A DNA stretch of 64,000 nt, taken from assembly GCF_002237555.1 (NCBI RefSeq), contig NZ_CP022540.1, positions 2,364,501 through 2,428,500 of the forward strand. The letters run 5' to 3'. Shown here in pieces: positions 16,916-25,202 of this stretch. Both the position numbers and the translations under genes were made by a program. Source of the DNA: Antarctobacter heliothermus. Its GTDB lineage: Bacteria; Pseudomonadota; Alphaproteobacteria; Rhodobacterales; Rhodobacteraceae. Within the stretch, counting starts at the first letter, position 1. Every line of letters begins with the position of its first letter. Below the pieces are notes generated by a model that saw nothing but the letters and a program-made list of their open reading frames with translations, searched no databases and was not told where the DNA came from.

Positions 16916-17380
16916 TTAGCGCAGGCGCGACATGTCGCCCTTGATGCGCCGGATCGGGATTGAGGATTCAAGCGAGGCGACACCGGGGATCTTGGTCAGG
17001 CGAACCGTCAGGAACTGTTCGAACTCTTCCAGATCCCGCACAGAGATTCGTAGCAAGTAATCCCTGTTTCCGGTCATCAGCCAGCAATCTACGACCTCGG
17101 GACATATTGCGATTGCACGCTCGAAATGCACCAGACGGCTGTCGATCTGGCGGTCGAGCTTGACCGACACAAAGATGCTCATCGAGAAGCCCAGCTTCCT
17201 TTCGTCCACATGGGCGCTGTACCCCTTGATGATGCCGCTAGCCTCCATGATGCGGATGCGCCGGGAGCAGGGCGATGGCGACAGGCCGACCTGTTCGCTA
17301 AGTTCCTGATGCGAGATTCGGGCATCGGTCTGCAACGCGTGCAGGATCTTCAGGTCTGTTTCATCCAGTGTCTGTCTCAT
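16916..17380 (-). CDS. Lrp/AsnC-family transcriptional regulator
   Basis: A 154-residue regulator with the winged HTH at the start (LDETDLKILHALQTDARISHQELSEQVGLSPSPCSRRI) and the RAM ligand-binding domain after residue 65 (SIFVSVKLD, CWLMTGNRDYLLRISVRDLEEFEQF). Lrp-type proteins bind amino or keto acids and act locally. It is divergent from aceE with 138 bp of AT-rich DNA between, so it probably senses a metabolite near pyruvate metabolism and controls the PDH genes. ATG at 17380 is chosen over the TTG at 17386 because GGGGA lies 6 bases before it. Confidence 0.92.
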   Translation of the reverse strand: MRQTLDETDLKILHALQTDARISHQELSEQVGLSPSPCSRRIRIMEASGIIKGYSAHVDERKLGFSMSIFVSVKLDRQIDSRLVHFERAIAICPEVVDCWLMTGNRDYLLRISVRDLEEFEQFLTVRLTKIPGVASLESSIPIRRIKGDMSRLR

Positions 17381-17518
17381 CCACAATCCCCTTAGCTGAT
17401 TTCTCGAAAAATCATTGAATTTTTAGCGGATGCAACCAAAGAATCTACTTTTTCTGGCCAGTTTGTCATTTTCAGTCAAGCGCCTTGTGGCATCCTGCGC
17501 GCTGGCAAGGAGGACCAC

Positions 17519-20173
17519 ATGACCAAGATCAGCACCTTTCAGGACGAGGACGCCATTGAAACCGCCGAGTGGGTCGAGGCGCTCGACTCCCTGATGCAGG
17601 TCTCGGGCCCGGACCGTGCTCAGTTCGTTCTGAACAAGGTGCAGGACCATGCGCGTAGGTTGGGTGTCACCACTGCGGGGCTGCCCTACTCGTCATACCG
17701 CAACACCATTCCGCTGGCACGTCAGCCCGCCTATCCCGGCGATATGGCGATGGAAGAGCGCATCACTTCGATCATCCGGTGGAATGCGCTGGCCATGGTG
17801 ATGCGCGCCAACAAGGCGTATGGCGAGCTTGGTGGGCATATTGCCTCTTTTGCATCCGCGGCCGAGATCTTCGAAGTGGGTTTTAACCATTTCTTTCGCG
17901 CCAAATCGGACGAATTCGGCGGCGACCTTGTCTACTTTCAGCCCCACTCTGCGCCGGGGGTCTATGCCCGCGCCTTCCTCGAAGGACGGCTGAGCGAGAC
18001 GGATATCTCCAACTATCGGCAGGAGGTGCCTGGCAAGGGGCTGTGTTCCTATCCGCATCCCTGGCTGATGGACGAGTTCTGGCAATTGCCAACCGGCTCC
18101 ATGGGGATCGGCCCGCTGTCGGCGGTATACCAGGCGCGTTTCATGCGATACCTGCAGGCGCGGGGGATGGCAGAGACGCAGGACAGGCATGTCTGGGGCG
18201 TGTTCGGTGACGGCGAAATGGATGAACCCGAGTCCATTGCGGGGCTTACTCTCGCCGCGCGCGAGGGGCTCGACAATCTGACCTTCATCGTGAACTGCAA
18301 TCTGCAGCGTCTGGACGGTCCCGTGCGCGGCAACGGCCAGATCATACAAGAGCTGGAATCGCTGTTCATCGGCGCAGGCTGGAACGTGATCAAGGTGCTC
18401 TGGGGGTCCGAATGGGACAACCTTTTTGCTCGCGACACAGACCACGCCCTGCTGCGTCGTTTCGCGGAGACCGTTGACGGCGAGTATCAGAATCTCGGGT
18501 CCAAAAACGGCGACTACAACCGCACGAAATTCTTCGACGCCGATCCGGCCACTGCGCGCCTGGTCGCGCATATGTCGGACGAAGAGATCCACAAGCTGAA
18601 GCGTGGCGGACACGACCTGAAAAAGCTCTACGCCGCCTTTGCTGCCGCGAAGGCACATAAGGGGCGTCCGACGGTCATCCTCACCAAGACCAAGAAAGGC
18701 TACGGCATGGGGGGCGCGGGGGAATCGCGGATGATCGCGCACCAAGCCAAGAAGCTCGATATTGAGGCGCTGAAGGCGTTCCGCGACCGGTTTGCCCTGC
18801 CGCTGACGGATCAGGCGGTCGAGAGCCTTGCGTTCTTCCATCCCGGTGAAGACAGCCCCGAGATCGCCTATCTGAAGGACCGCCGTGCGGCGCTTGGCGG
18901 CTATCTGCCACGGCGACCGGACCGTGCGGATTCCATGGCACCGCCGCGCCCGCCGCTTGAGAAATACGCGAAGTTCGCCATCTCGGCGGATGGCAAAGAG
19001 ATGTCCACCACCATGGCCGCGGTGCGGATGATGAGCGGGCTGCTGAGGGACAAGGCCTTTGGCCCGCGCGTGGTCCCGATCGTCGCGGACGAGGCCCGCA
19101 CCTTTGGCATGGACAATCTGTTCCGACAGATCGGTATCTATGCGCCGGGTGGACAGGCTTATGAGCCCGAAGATGCGGGTTCCATGCTCTACTACAAGGA
19201 GTCTGCCGATGGACAGCTGCTGGAAGAAGGGATCACCGAGGCCGGCGCAATCAGCTCTTGGACCGCTGCGGCCACCGCCTATTCGACCCACGGAACGGAA
19301 ATGCTGCCGATCTACATCTACTACTCGATGTTCGGTTTCCAGCGGGTCGGCGACCTGATCTGGGCGGCGGCGGACCAGCGTGCTCGCGGCTTTCTACTGG
19401 GCGCCACGGCGGGTCGCACGACCCTTTCGGGAGAAGGGCTGCAGCACCAAGACGGCTCCAGCCATCTCTGGGCGGCGGCGGTCCCGAACTGCCGCGCCTA
19501 TGACCCATGTTTTGCCGGTGAACTGGCAGTGATCATGGACCACGGCATGACCCGGATGCTGGACGAAAAGCGCGATGAATTCTTTTACATCACGGTCATG
19601 AACGAAAATTATGCCCAGCCCAACCTGCCGGACGGGGCCGCAGAGGGCATCGTCAAGGGGATGTACAGGCTGGAGAGCCGTGCCGGCGACGGGCCGCGCG
19701 TGCGGCTGCTTGGCTCCGGCACCATCTTGCGTGAGGTGATCGCGGCTGCCGGAATCTTGGAGGGGTATGGCATTGCCGCTGACATCTTTTCCGTTACGTC
19801 GTTCAGCGAGCTAGCCCGCGACGCGGCGGAGGCTGATCGGAACACGCGGCTTGGCACGCCCGCGACATCTCACCTAGAGACCTTGTTGCCCGGACGAGCG
19901 CCTGTGGTTGCGGCCAGCGACTATGTGCGCGCCGTGCCAGGGCAGATCGCGCCCTATCTAGATATGCGGATGACGATACTTGGCACAGATGGGTTTGGTC
20001 GCTCTGCCAGTCGTGCAGCGCTGCGCCGGTTCTTTGAGGTCGACCGCCAGCATGTGGCGCTGGCTGCCATCGACGCGTTGGTCCGCACCGGAGAGGTCGA
20101 GGCGGCGTTGCTTCAGAAAGCATCTGCCGACCTGGAGATCGATCTGTCGGCCTCCGCCCCCTGGCAGTTGTGA
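17519..20173 (+). CDS. aceE: Pyruvate dehydrogenase E1 component, homodimeric type
   Basis: Thiamine-dependent decarboxylase of the pyruvate dehydrogenase complex, 884 residues, close to the usual size of AceE. The TPP-binding motif reads GDGEMDEPES, followed by VNCNLQRLDG. The other conserved blocks of this family are evident, including PHPWLMDEFWQLPTGSMG and GEGLQHQDGSSHL. AAGGAGG lies 6 bases before the ATG. Many alphaproteobacteria use the heterodimeric PdhA/PdhB enzyme, so a homodimeric E1 with its own E2 is noteworthy. It is followed by the E2 gene (12 bp gap) but no E3 gene lies here, so a lipoamide dehydrogenase encoded elsewhere is needed. Substrate could be pyruvate or a related 2-oxo acid. 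Confidence 0.94.
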   Translation: MTKISTFQDEDAIETAEWVEALDSLMQVSGPDRAQFVLNKVQDHARRLGVTTAGLPYSSYRNTIPLARQPAYPGDMAMEERITSIIRWNALAMVMRANKAYGELGGHIASFASAAEIFEVGFNHFFRAKSDEFGGDLVYFQPHSAPGVYARAFLEGRLSETDISNYRQEVPGKGLCSYPHPWLMDEFWQLPTGSMGIGPLSAVYQARFMRYLQARGMAETQDRHVWGVFGDGEMDEPESIAGLTLAAREGLDNLTFIVNCNLQRLDGPVRGNGQIIQELESLFIGAGWNVIKVLWGSEWDNLFARDTDHALLRRFAETVDGEYQNLGSKNGDYNRTKFFDADPATARLVAHMSDEEIHKLKRGGHDLKKLYAAFAAAKAHKGRPTVILTKTKKGYGMGGAGESRMIAHQAKKLDIEALKAFRDRFALPLTDQAVESLAFFHPGEDSPEIAYLKDRRAALGGYLPRRPDRADSMAPPRPPLEKYAKFAISADGKEMSTTMAAVRMMSGLLRDKAFGPRVVPIVADEARTFGMDNLFRQIGIYAPGGQAYEPEDAGSMLYYKESADGQLLEEGITEAGAISSWTAAATAYSTHGTEMLPIYIYYSMFGFQRVGDLIWAAADQRARGFLLGATAGRTTLSGEGLQHQDGSSHLWAAAVPNCRAYDPCFAGELAVIMDHGMTRMLDEKRDEFFYITVMNENYAQPNLPDGAAEGIVKGMYRLESRAGDGPRVRLLGSGTILREVIAAAGILEGYGIAADIFSVTSFSELARDAAEADRNTRLGTPATSHLETLLPGRAPVVAASDYVRAVPGQIAPYLDMRMTILGTDGFGRSASRAALRRFFEVDRQHVALAAIDALVRTGEVEAALLQKASADLEIDLSASAPWQL

Positions 20174-20184
20174 GGGAGGCAAAG

Positions 20185-21483
20185 ATGACCCGAATGATAG
20201 ACATTCAAGTACCCGATATCGGCGACGTTGCCGATGTTCCCGTGGTTGAGATCGCAGTGTCCGTGGGCGATGAAGTCGCGGCCGATGACACGCTGCTGGT
20301 GGTGGAAACCGACAAGGCGACGCTTGATATTCCCAGCCCGGAGGGGGGGCGGATCGCCGCGCTGAAGGTTGTGCCGGGGGATCGCGTCAGTCGAGGAACA
20401 TTGATCGCGGTAATGGAAGTCAGTAGCGCCGCCGCTGAGGCGTTGCCCGAACCGCCCGAGGCGGAAGCAAAACCTGAGACGCCAAAACCGATTTCGACAC
20501 AACCGGAAGGGTCGCGGCCTGTCGTTGCATCGCTGCAGACTGAAGCAGCTGCTATGCCAACCGGTCTGGGTAAGCAGTCCCATGCGACGCCGTCGACTCG
20601 TAAATTTGCACGCTCTCTGGGGGTGGACGTTGCCTCGGTGCCCGGCACCGGCCCAAAGGGGCGGATCCTGCGCGAGGACGTGGAACGCTATGTAAAGATG
20701 CGCATGCAGAACGTCGCCACCGGTCAGACCGGCGCAGGAAATCTGCCGCTGTCCGAGCTTCCAGAGTGGCCCCGGGTCGACTTTGCCCGGTTCGGACCGG
20801 TGGAACGCCAACCGCTCTCACGCATTGCCCGGTTCTCTGGTCCAGCGCTTGCGCGGAATTCGCTGGTAATTCCGCATGTCTGCAACTTCGACAAGGCCGA
20901 TGTCACCGAGCTGGAGCAGTTCCGCAAGGAGTTGAACGCCGAGGCGGGATCGACTGATGCGAAGATTACTATGCTGGCTTTCACGGTGAAGGCGGTGGTC
21001 GCCGCGCTGAAAGCTTTTCCGCGTTTCAACGCTTCGCTGGATGGCGATGAGTTGGTGGTCAAATCCTACTGGAATATCGGGGTCGCCGCCGACACGCCTG
21101 ACGGTCTTGTCGTGCCGGTCGTCAAACAGGCCGATCAAAAGGGGCTGCGCGATGTCGCCGCAGAGATGTCGGAACTGGCAGGCGCGGCCCGCGTCGGAAA
21201 ACTGAAGCCCGCCGACATGCAGGGGGCCACCTTCACCATCTCGTCACTGGGTGGGGTCGGCGGCACCGGGTTCACGCCGATTATCAACGCCCCGGAGGTC
21301 GCCATCCTCGGCATGACTCGTGCCGAGATCCAGCCGGTCTGGGATGGCGAGTCATTCCGGCCGCGTCTTGTTCAGCCGCTGAGCCTGAGTTGGGATCACC
21401 GCGTCGTCGATGGCGTTCTCGCCGCGCGATTCCTGGCCCATGTCTCTCGCAGTCTGGGTGACTTTCGACGCCTCTCGGTCTGA
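20185..21483 (+). CDS. aceF: Dihydrolipoamide acetyltransferase (E2), single lipoyl domain
   Basis: Core enzyme of the PDH complex, 432 residues. The order is one lipoyl domain (residues 1-80, with lipoylated Lys in VVETDKATLDIPSP), an Ala/Pro/Glu linker, the E1/E3-binding domain (STRKFARSLGVDVASVPGTG), a second linker, and the catalytic domain with the active-site motif SWDHRVVDG. Many AceF proteins paired with homodimeric E1 have two or three lipoyl domains, so this is a short form. ATG at 20185 is chosen because GGGAGG lies 5 bases upstream; a GTG at 20170 overlaps the aceE stop. Operon with aceE. Confidence 0.93.
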   Translation: MTRMIDIQVPDIGDVADVPVVEIAVSVGDEVAADDTLLVVETDKATLDIPSPEGGRIAALKVVPGDRVSRGTLIAVMEVSSAAAEALPEPPEAEAKPETPKPISTQPEGSRPVVASLQTEAAAMPTGLGKQSHATPSTRKFARSLGVDVASVPGTGPKGRILREDVERYVKMRMQNVATGQTGAGNLPLSELPEWPRVDFARFGPVERQPLSRIARFSGPALARNSLVIPHVCNFDKADVTELEQFRKELNAEAGSTDAKITMLAFTVKAVVAALKAFPRFNASLDGDELVVKSYWNIGVAADTPDGLVVPVVKQADQKGLRDVAAEMSELAGAARVGKLKPADMQGATFTISSLGGVGGTGFTPIINAPEVAILGMTRAEIQPVWDGESFRPRLVQPLSLSWDHRVVDGVLAARFLAHVSRSLGDFRRLSV

Positions 21484-21572
21484 GCGGTCACCCGAGCCGG
21501 GTTACCGTCACAGTCGCACGATCAACGGAAAGATATCCCCCTTGCGTGTCGCCGAAACGGGCCGCGCCGGGG

Positions 21573-22355
21573 TCACGTCGCCGGACTGCGGTAGCTTTCG
21601 AAGTTGCCGCACACGCCGATAGACTGCCCAGAGACATGCCGGGCGCGATCAGAGGCAAGAAACGCCGCCATATCGGCGATCTCTTCCATTTCAACCATGC
21701 TATGCATCGAGATGTTGTGCAGGAACTTCTGCATATAGGCTTCCGGCTCCATGCCTTTGGCAAGAGCTTGTTCGGAGATCACGCGCAGCCCGCGCGGGCC
21801 GTTGACGAAGCCGGGCAGAATGGAATTCACCCTTACACCGACCTCACCCAGTTCCATCGCCAGGGTTTCGGTCAGGCCGCGCACGGCATGTTTTGTGACC
21901 GAGTATGGCAGGCGCAGGGGCATCCCCATCCGTCCGGCAGTCGATGACATGTTGATGACGGCGCCGCTGTTCTGCTTTCGGAAATAGGGGGCGGCGGCGC
22001 GCGCCATGTGGAACATACCACTGATGTTGACCCCCATCACGTCCGCCCATTCGCTATCTGCGATCTCGTCGAAGGCTTTCGTGGGCCCCGAGACGCCGGC
22101 ATTGTTGACGAGAACATCCAGACGGTCAAAAGCCGCGCCAAAATCCTCAAATGCCTGGGCCACATCGTCCGGCCGGGACACGTCGGCACGGACGAGGATC
22201 GCGCCAGGCAGCAGATTGTGCACGTCATCCAGTGCCGCCTGCGATACATCGCAGAGGCACAGATCGGCACCGAGTTCCGAAAAACGCTTTGCGATGGCCA
22301 GTCCGATGCCGGAGGCACCGCCGGTGATAATCGCCGTCTTGCCGGTCAGATTCAT
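21573..22355 (-). CDS. SDR-family oxidoreductase
   Basis: Classical short-chain dehydrogenase of 260 residues. The cofactor loop is TGGASGIG with an Asp-rich next strand (CLCDVS), favouring NAD; NNAGVSG and the catalytic Tyr-Lys in PYSVTKHAVRG follow, with Ser in NMSSTAG. The ATG at 22355 follows GAAAGACTGAAA, two bases after the stop of the GntR gene, so the two are in one operon read leftward. It is therefore probably a step of the pathway controlled by that GntR regulator rather than part of the PDH operon. Substrate is unknown. Confidence 0.88.
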   Translation of the reverse strand: MNLTGKTAIITGGASGIGLAIAKRFSELGADLCLCDVSQAALDDVHNLLPGAILVRADVSRPDDVAQAFEDFGAAFDRLDVLVNNAGVSGPTKAFDEIADSEWADVMGVNISGMFHMARAAAPYFRKQNSGAVINMSSTAGRMGMPLRLPYSVTKHAVRGLTETLAMELGEVGVRVNSILPGFVNGPRGLRVISEQALAKGMEPEAYMQKFLHNISMHSMVEMEEIADMAAFLASDRARHVSGQSIGVCGNFESYRSPAT

Positions 22356-22357
22356 TT

Positions 22358-23089
22358 TCAGTCTTTCCGTGATTTGCTTCGTTTTGGCGTCTTTGTTTTC
22401 TTGGCTGTGCCCGTGTTCACCAGTTCCATGTTTCGGCGGAAGTAGCGGGCGGAATACCAAATATCACCGGCCATGGCACGCGCAGCGGTTCGGTGGTCAT
22501 TGACGAGACAGGCCTCGATCAGCCTTTCGTGGAACAGGGTGCCGGCCCGGAAGAAGGGAAGGGGGTCTTCCAGATTCCGATGCGCATTCATCAGATAGGG
22601 GCTGGCCCGTAACCATAGACCGTTGATGATATCCATAAGCTGGGGCATCTGGGCTATTTCGTAGAGTGCGAAATGGAACCTGAAGTTCGATTTCATGATC
22701 GCGTCCGAATCGTTTTTCTCGATACCCCGAATCATCGTCTTATTCAGTTTTTGCAGTGTCCGGACATCTTCAGAACGGGTCCGGCGGGCGGCTTCTCCGG
22801 CGGCTAAACCCTCGACCGACATGCGGACGCGGGTCAACTCGCGAAACATCTCGGTGGTGAAGGGCGTGACCTGAAATGTGCGATTGGGAAGTTGCACGAG
22901 CGCGCGCTCTGCAACCAGTCTTTGCAGGGCTTCCCGCACGGGCATCGGGCTGGTGCCCAAGCCTGCGGCAAGGTTGCGGATTGTCAGGCTTTGCCCCGGT
23001 GAAAAAGCGCCATCGAACAGCCCCTCGCGAAGACGCTGATACACCTGCGTCTGGATAGTTGCAGACTCAATCTGTCCCAGATTCGCCAT
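22358..23089 (-). CDS. GntR-family regulator, FCD subfamily
   Basis: A 243-residue regulator with an N-terminal winged HTH (LREGLFDGAFSPGQSLTIRNLAAGLGTSPMPVREALQRL) and a C-terminal all-helical FCD sensor domain. Metal/ligand residues are plausible in the helix NFRFHFALYEIAQM and LFHERLIEACLVNDHRTA. The tail is Lys-rich (TKTPKRSKSRKD). FCD regulators usually respond to small organic acids. It is divergent from the 3-hydroxyacid dehydrogenase gene, with two palindromes in the 166-bp gap, so it probably controls both directions of the 21.5-31.4 kb cluster. Confidence 0.92.
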   Translation of the reverse strand: MANLGQIESATIQTQVYQRLREGLFDGAFSPGQSLTIRNLAAGLGTSPMPVREALQRLVAERALVQLPNRTFQVTPFTTEMFRELTRVRMSVEGLAAGEAARRTRSEDVRTLQKLNKTMIRGIEKNDSDAIMKSNFRFHFALYEIAQMPQLMDIINGLWLRASPYLMNAHRNLEDPLPFFRAGTLFHERLIEACLVNDHRTAARAMAGDIWYSARYFRRNMELVNTGTAKKTKTPKRSKSRKD

Positions 23090-23142
23090 AGGTCAAAACT
23101 CCTCGAACATCAGTGTGCACCACCAACTCACGAAATCACTAG

Positions 23143-23181
23143 CACGATTTTTCGCGCTGTAAAATCGTGATCACGGATCAC
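23143..23181 (+). promoter_or_regulatory. Two adjoining palindromes, likely GntR operator
   Basis: CACGATTTT (23143-23151) and AAAATCGTG (23161-23169) form a perfect 9-bp inverted repeat, and overlapping its right arm GTGATC-ACG-GATCAC (23167-23181) forms another perfect dyad. The second has the spacing of FadR/FCD operators. TTGACG at 23189 with weak CTAGTC-like -10 near 23211 could be the rightward promoter, placing the dyads immediately upstream of or over it. The site lies between the divergent GntR gene and its likely target. Confidence 0.55.
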
Positions 23182-23255
23182 AAATATCTTGACGGCATTT
23201 GCTCGGCGCGGCTAGTCATGAAGCAATTCGAGGCACCACGTTCGGGAGGAGAATC

Positions 23256-24221
23256 ATGGAGCCGCTTGCCATAATCGGCTGTGGATTGATCGGTCGGGGT
23301 TGGGCTGTCTGCTTTGCTCGCGCTGGGGTTTCGGTGCGTCTTTGGGACCCTACGCCGGGTGTGGCCGACGCGGCCATCGACTGGATCTCCACAACTCTGG
23401 CGAACATGGCTGATGCGGGTTTAACCGACGCCCAGGATGTCGCCGCGATCGCCAAGAAAGTCACCGTTTGCCAAACATTGGCAGAGGCTGTGGACGGCGT
23501 GCGCCACGTCCAGGAATGCGCGCCGGAAAAGATTGAGATGAAGCGGTCGCTTTTCGCTGAACTCGATCGGCTGACGCCCCGGGGCGCGGTGATTGCAAGC
23601 TCTGCCTCTGCGCTCATGGCCTCTTCTTTCACTGAGGAATTGCCGGGCCGCGGACGGTGTCTGGTGGCACATCCAGTCAATCCGCCACATCTGGTTCCGT
23701 TGGTCGAGGTCGTTCCGGCCCCTTGGACAGAGCCGGAGGTGGTTGAACGCACAGTCGCGCTGATGGCGGACATCGGACAAAAGCCGATCCGGCTGGACCG
23801 GGAGATCGACGGCTTTGTCCTGAACCGACTTCAGGCCGCAATCTTGGACGAGGCCTTCCGCCTCGTCGATGATGGGTACGCCGATGCCGAAGGTGTGGAT
23901 GCCTGCATTCGTGACGGGCTGGCGATGCGGTGGGTCTTTATGGGCCCGTTCGAGACCATCGACCTGAACTCTCCCAAGGGGGTGCGGGAATATGTCGAGC
24001 GCTATCAGCCCATGTTTCGCGGTCTGACCAGCACCATGGGCACCAGCGCCGACTGGTCCGGTCCGGTTCTGGACCGGATCGAAGCTCAGCGACGCGAGAG
24101 ACTAGAAGAATCCGAACTGCCGGAACGGCAGGCGTGGCGTGACAGGCAGCTTATGGCGCTGGCCGCGTTCCGACGCCAGCAGGCCGACGCCGGGAAACCC
24201 AAAGTCAGGACAGAGCTATGA
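23256..24221 (+). CDS. 3-hydroxyacid dehydrogenase, lambda-crystallin (CRYL1) / carnitine dehydrogenase type
   Basis: NAD-dependent 3-hydroxyacyl dehydrogenase fold, 321 residues: Rossmann motif GCGLIGRGWAVCFARAG, the HPVNPP block containing the catalytic His (CLVAHPVNPPHLVPL), and the helical C-terminal domain with GFVLNRLQAAILDEAFRLV and GLAMRWVFMGPFE. The layout matches lambda-crystallin/L-gulonate 3-dehydrogenase and L-carnitine dehydrogenase, which act on free 3-hydroxy acids rather than CoA esters. The ATG at 23256 follows GGGAGGAG. Its stop overlaps the BKACE start by 4 bp. Oxidation of a 3-hydroxy acid to the 3-oxo acid that BKACE then cleaves is a coherent pairing, as in carnitine breakdown, but the substrate is not proven. 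Confidence 0.87.
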   Translation: MEPLAIIGCGLIGRGWAVCFARAGVSVRLWDPTPGVADAAIDWISTTLANMADAGLTDAQDVAAIAKKVTVCQTLAEAVDGVRHVQECAPEKIEMKRSLFAELDRLTPRGAVIASSASALMASSFTEELPGRGRCLVAHPVNPPHLVPLVEVVPAPWTEPEVVERTVALMADIGQKPIRLDREIDGFVLNRLQAAILDEAFRLVDDGYADAEGVDACIRDGLAMRWVFMGPFETIDLNSPKGVREYVERYQPMFRGLTSTMGTSADWSGPVLDRIEAQRRERLEESELPERQAWRDRQLMALAAFRRQQADAGKPKVRTEL

Positions 24222-25147
24222 GCCGCGACCCAGTTATCATCACCTGCGCCGTAACCGGTGGGATTCACACGCCGACGATGTCGCCACACCTGCCGGTAAC
24301 ACCGCAAGAGATTATCGACGACGCCCTGGGTGCCGCAGGGGCAGGGGCATCGGTGCTGCACCTTCACGCCCGCGACCCCGAGAACGGTCGCCCGGATCAG
24401 AGCATCGAAGGCTTCATGCGCTTTCTGCCGCAGCTCAAGCAGGCGACCGGGGCGGTCATCAATCTGACGTCGGGCGGCTCACCGCATATGTCTCTGGAAG
24501 AGCGCGTGCAGCCTGCGAAGCAGCTCAAGCCGGAAGTGGCCTCGTTGAACATGGGGTCGATCAATTTCGGTCTGTTCCCGCTGGTCGACAAATATCCAGA
24601 GTTTAAACACGACTGGGAGCGGGAGCATCTGGAGGCCACCCGCGATGTCGTGTTCAAGAACACGTTCAAGGACATCGAATATATCCTGAAGAGCTGCGGT
24701 GCCAACGGCACCCGGTTTGAGTTCGAGTGTTACGACATCTCACACCTCTACAACCTCGCCCATTTTGTTGACCGGGGTCTCGTGAAGCCGCCTTTCTTCG
24801 TGCAGTCGGTGTTCGGGATTCTCGGCGGAATCGGTGCGCATCCTGAGGATGTCTCGCATATGAAACGCACGGCGGATCGCCTGTTCGGTGACGATTACCG
24901 ATGGTCGGTGCTGGGCGCGGGTGCAAGCCAACTGCGTGTCGTGGCCCAGGCCGCGGCCATGGGCGGCAATGTACGGGTGGGGCTTGAGGATTCGCTTTGG
25001 GCCGGTCCCGGCCGCATGGCGACATCCAGCGCCGAACAAGTCCGGCTGGCCCGGCAGATCATCGAGGGTCTCGGGCTCACCATCGCAAGCCCGGACGAGG
25101 CGCGCAAACTTCTGGACCTCAAGGGGGGCGCGGAAGTCGGTTTTTGA
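24218..25147 (+). CDS. Beta-keto acid cleavage enzyme (BKACE, DUF849)
   Basis: Zn-dependent enzyme that transfers the acyl part of a beta-keto acid to acetyl-CoA, giving acetoacetate and a new CoA ester. The 309-residue length is normal. Signatures are TCAVTGGIHTPTMSPHLP at the start, the metal-binding pair HLHARDPENGR and the C-terminal VGLEDSLWAGPGRMA block with its conserved Glu. BKACE specificity is set by active-site pockets I cannot model; known substrates include 3-keto-5-aminohexanoate, dehydrocarnitine, beta-ketoglutarate and others. Coupling to the upstream 3-hydroxyacid dehydrogenase indicates a two-step module. Confidence 0.9.
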   Translation: MSRDPVIITCAVTGGIHTPTMSPHLPVTPQEIIDDALGAAGAGASVLHLHARDPENGRPDQSIEGFMRFLPQLKQATGAVINLTSGGSPHMSLEERVQPAKQLKPEVASLNMGSINFGLFPLVDKYPEFKHDWEREHLEATRDVVFKNTFKDIEYILKSCGANGTRFEFECYDISHLYNLAHFVDRGLVKPPFFVQSVFGILGGIGAHPEDVSHMKRTADRLFGDDYRWSVLGAGASQLRVVAQAAAMGGNVRVGLEDSLWAGPGRMATSSAEQVRLARQIIEGLGLTIASPDEARKLLDLKGGAEVGF

Positions 25148-25202
25148 AACCAACTACAACCCGGGTCGAATGATCGGCCCGTCATCTCGGGGAGGAGAAA
25201 AC

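Noticed and set aside
17693..19291. 532-codon reverse open frame under aceE
   Set aside because: It overlaps aceE completely, has no family motif and its composition is that of an antisense shadow.
23256..25147. Firm naming of the two enzymes as carnitine dehydrogenase and dehydrocarnitine cleavage enzyme
   Set aside because: The families fit, but no thioesterase, betaine demethylation genes or carnitine transporter are present, and a Liv system with hydrolase and SDR points to another substrate.
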